This document shows positions 8,176 through 13,352 of a stretch of 13,352 nt of DNA, piece after piece. The number at the start of each line of letters is the position of its first letter. Position 1 is the first letter of the stretch. Below the pieces are notes generated by a model. The model made no database searches. It was given only the letters and a program-made list of their open reading frames with translations, and was not told the origin of the DNA. The position numbers and the translations under genes were made by a program. The stretch lies in assembly GCA_002338605.1 (NCBI GenBank), contig DDIP01000225.1, positions 1,526-14,877 on the forward strand, given 5' to 3'. The stretch comes from Proteobacteria bacterium UBA1847 (GTDB lineage Bacteria > Pseudomonadota > Gammaproteobacteria > Steroidobacterales > Woeseiaceae).

Positions 8176-9150
8176 TCAAGGTTTCGTGGAAATCGTTGCG
8201 ATCTCGCGCAGAACCGACGTCGCGAAGGCGCCGCGACCGAGCGCAAATGACAGCATGATCCCGTCATTGGCATCGTGCGCCTGAAGGTCTCGGACCCTGA
8301 GCCGCAAACTTCGACTGCCGGGTTTGACGCGTGCCTTGTCGAACGCCTTTTGCCAGCGCTCGTTTCTACAGTCCGATCCCTCGCCCGGCAATTGTGCGGC
8401 CGGATGAATGTCCAGTTCCCGACAGCGTAGTTCCAGTTCCTGATCAGGTTCCGCGATTGAAAACACGCTGCCAGTGCCATCGAGGTTCGCGATGTCGCCG
8501 TGCAGTAGTCGATTCCAGCTGCCGTCCAGAACGCGCTGATGTAAGACCTCATTGAACAGGAACGAACGCGCGCTCGAAATCGCGATACTGCGCTTGTGGC
8601 GCGGCAGTCGCTTGCCGCGGGCCCAGGTGTCGGCAAGACTCAGGTTTGCACCCTCCCGACCGAAACGCTGCGGTCCGAAATAATTGGGTACGCCCTGCTC
8701 CGAGATCGAAGCCAGCCGTTCATCGATGGGCACCGACCCTACCTCAGGACCGCGCAGGACGATCCGAAAGTGATTGGCTTTGTGTGCACCACGACGGAGC
8801 TTTTTCGAATGCCGCTGCACGTCGAGCACCGTGACACCATCGACGTCGAGTGATGCCCAGTCGGCCGAATGCCAGCGCGGTACGCTGAACCATTGCCGGG
8901 TAATTGCGTCACGATCCTTAAGACCGGAATAGCCGACGTCCTTCGCGGCGACCCCGGCAAACTTCGCCAGTTGCCGCGCGAGCCATTCGGTGTTCGTGCC
9001 GGTCTTTTCGAGGTACAGAAAGTCGTGCTCACCGGCACCGTCGAAGTCGTAGCCAAGCTCTTCGGTAACATCGAAATCAGCGGGGGAACTGCGAATTGTT
9101 GCAGCGAACAGAGGCGATCCGTGCGCGCGAGCCCAATCGGGCAAGGACAT
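8176..9150 (-). CDS. truD: tRNA pseudouridine(13) synthase TruD
   Basis: TruD converts uridine 13 of tRNA-Glu to pseudouridine. The 324-residue protein is close to the usual size of about 350. It has the family motifs in order: the N-terminal substrate region (SPADFDVTEELGY), the catalytic motif GLKDRDA with nucleophile D79, the conserved VPNYFGPQRFG, and the C-terminal FATSVLRE segment. ATG 9150 is preceded by GGAG at 6 bases. The gene starts 20 bases after ftsB. In E. coli, ispD and ispF separate ftsB from truD, and surE follows truD; neither arrangement holds here, as c-di-GMP genes follow instead. The C-terminal part is somewhat short, but no catalytic element is missing. Confidence 0.96.
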   Translation of the reverse strand: MSLPDWARAHGSPLFAATIRSSPADFDVTEELGYDFDGAGEHDFLYLEKTGTNTEWLARQLAKFAGVAAKDVGYSGLKDRDAITRQWFSVPRWHSADWASLDVDGVTVLDVQRHSKKLRRGAHKANHFRIVLRGPEVGSVPIDERLASISEQGVPNYFGPQRFGREGANLSLADTWARGKRLPRHKRSIAISSARSFLFNEVLHQRVLDGSWNRLLHGDIANLDGTGSVFSIAEPDQELELRCRELDIHPAAQLPGEGSDCRNERWQKAFDKARVKPGSRSLRLRVRDLQAHDANDGIMLSFALGRGAFATSVLREIATISTKP

Positions 9151-9170
9151 GCGATTCTCCGGTGACCGAT

Positions 9171-9467
9171 CTACCGCGAATTCGCAGCGACCGGCACCAC
9201 CTGGTAGAAGGTTTCCTGCTTGCCGATCATGCCGAGGTCAGTTCTTGCGCGCTCTTCCGCCGCATCCCGGCCCTGCTTCAGGTTGATGACTTCGGCATCA
9301 AGCGCAGCATTGCGCTCACGCAATGAATCATTGAGAGCCCGCTGTTCGGCGACGGCTGAACGCAACTTCAGAGTTTTTCGATAGCCGTCGTCAGCGAACC
9401 AGAGCTTCGCCTGCAAGCCGAGCCCGGCGATCGCGATCAGTATCAATAGTCCCCGTGAACCGAACAA
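9171..9467 (-). CDS. ftsB: Cell division protein FtsB
   Basis: FtsB is a small bitopic inner-membrane protein that joins FtsL and FtsQ and helps activate septal peptidoglycan synthesis. The 98-residue protein has one N-terminal membrane helix (about 6-20), the family W in KLWF, a periplasmic coiled coil (about 30-70, with ALNDSLRERNAALDAEV), and the conserved tail ERARTDLGMIGKQETFYQVV. The length matches E. coli FtsB (about 103). The start is TTG at 9467, with GGGGA about 6 bases upstream; I see no in-frame ATG upstream before the eno stop. It sits 36 bases after eno, the expected neighbour in gammaproteobacteria. Confidence 0.95.
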   Translation of the reverse strand: MFGSRGLLILIAIAGLGLQAKLWFADDGYRKTLKLRSAVAEQRALNDSLRERNAALDAEVINLKQGRDAAEERARTDLGMIGKQETFYQVVPVAANSR

Positions 9468-9503
9468 ATCTTTTCCCCAATTCCGCCGATGCCAGGTAGC
9501 GTT

Positions 9504-12981
<3,478 letters not shown>

Positions 12982-12985
<4 letters not shown>

Positions 12986-13296
12986 TTTTCTATAACGCTT
13001 TGGTAGATTCTTCCTGTAGTTACATTGTTGGCCTGACTGGTGGGCTCCGCCAAAAAACGCTCATAATGCCCTAAATCCAAATCGGTTTCTGCACCGTCTT
13101 CAGTTACATAACATTCACCATGTTCGTACGGATTTAAGGTTCCCGGATCAACATTAATATAAGGATCTAATTTTTGAATAGTAACTCTGTAACCTTGTGC
13201 TTGAAGTAATTTTGCAAGAGACGCCGCAATAATCCCTTTTCCCAGAGATGACGTTACACCGCCTGTTACAAATATGTATTTGGTTGTTTTTATCAT
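12982..13296 (-). CDS. pyrG: CTP synthase N-terminal fragment, Bacteroidota-like, ending at an in-frame TAG
   Basis: The 104 residues form the start of the synthetase domain: the ATP-binding loop ([12 protein letters not shown], about 10-21), the conserved [34 protein letters not shown], and [11 protein letters not shown]. The [11 protein letters not shown] segment is what I recall from Flavobacteria and relatives; gammaproteobacterial enzymes differ there. By hand count, 12981-13352 has 141 G/C of 372 (38%), against 35 of 60 in the line 12601-12660. There is no Shine-Dalgarno before ATG 13296, as is common in Bacteroidota. The protein stops at TAG where the family has KE-RRGE. The downstream frame continues as the gammaproteobacterial C-terminal part. 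It is most likely an assembly chimera; a pseudogene or true recombinant is possible. Confidence 0.88.
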
Positions 13297-13316
13297 GTAG
13301 CGCTTATAAACGCAGG

Positions 13317-13324
13317 CAAATTTA
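13317..13324 (-). promoter_or_regulatory. Bacteroidota-type -7 promoter box (TAnnTTTG) before the foreign pyrG 5' end
   Basis: On the minus strand, TAAATTTG fits the Bacteroidota -7 consensus TAnnTTTG exactly. A partial -33 match (TTTA instead of TTTG) lies 18 bases upstream at 13343-13346. A start about 7 bases downstream would give a leader of about 14 bases, short as is usual in that phylum. This supports a Bacteroidota origin of the right end. Confidence 0.4.
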
Positions 13325-13352
13325 CAAAATTAAACTAGTTATTAAAGCATTG

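Overview
The window looks like a piece of a metagenome-derived gammaproteobacterial chromosome. All convincing genes lie on the minus strand, so transcription runs from high to low coordinates. Two points support this assignment. The gene order pyrG-kdsA-eno-ftsB-truD is the gammaproteobacterial housekeeping order, and the protein sequences (PyrG C-terminal part, FtsB, TruD, enolase) match that class. I cannot name a genus. Almost everything has moderately high GC, except the last ~390 bases.

Right end to middle (13296 down to 8176), housekeeping block: a broken pyrG (CTP synthase), kdsA (KDO-8-phosphate synthase), eno (enolase), ftsB (divisome) and truD (tRNA pseudouridine 13 synthase). These are packed with a 4-base overlap or gaps of 2 to 36 bases and read as one operon. 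Compared with E. coli, ispD and ispF are missing between ftsB and truD. KdsA carries the residues of the metal-dependent class rather than those of the E. coli enzyme.

Middle to left end (8083 down to 1), cyclic-di-GMP block: two PDE-type genes overlap by four bases. Each has an apparently intact EAL site and a dead GGDEF site; one has a PAS-like front, the other a receiver-like front with Glu at the phospho-acceptor position. After 173 bases comes a 1107-residue transmembrane diguanylate cyclase with 14 propeller-type repeats, a Y_Y_Y domain and an intact GGDEF site with an I-site. A subtilisin-like (S8) peptidase follows 10 bases later and runs off the window edge. The layout suggests a local module in which two hydrolysing proteins oppose one envelope-sensing cyclase, with a secreted protease made alongside the cyclase.

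The most striking anomaly is pyrG. The frame is continuous from 13296 to 11641 and of normal full length, but it has one in-frame TAG at codon 105. Its first ~110 codons are AT-rich and Bacteroidota-like in sequence; the remainder is gammaproteobacterial. A Bacteroidota-type promoter box lies upstream. The simplest reading is a chimeric assembly joined inside a conserved part of pyrG. A real cross-phylum recombinant is possible but less likely.

There is no RNA gene, CRISPR array, insertion sequence or convincing terminator that I can support. I do not see a clearly new system; the c-di-GMP/protease cluster is the best candidate for new biology.
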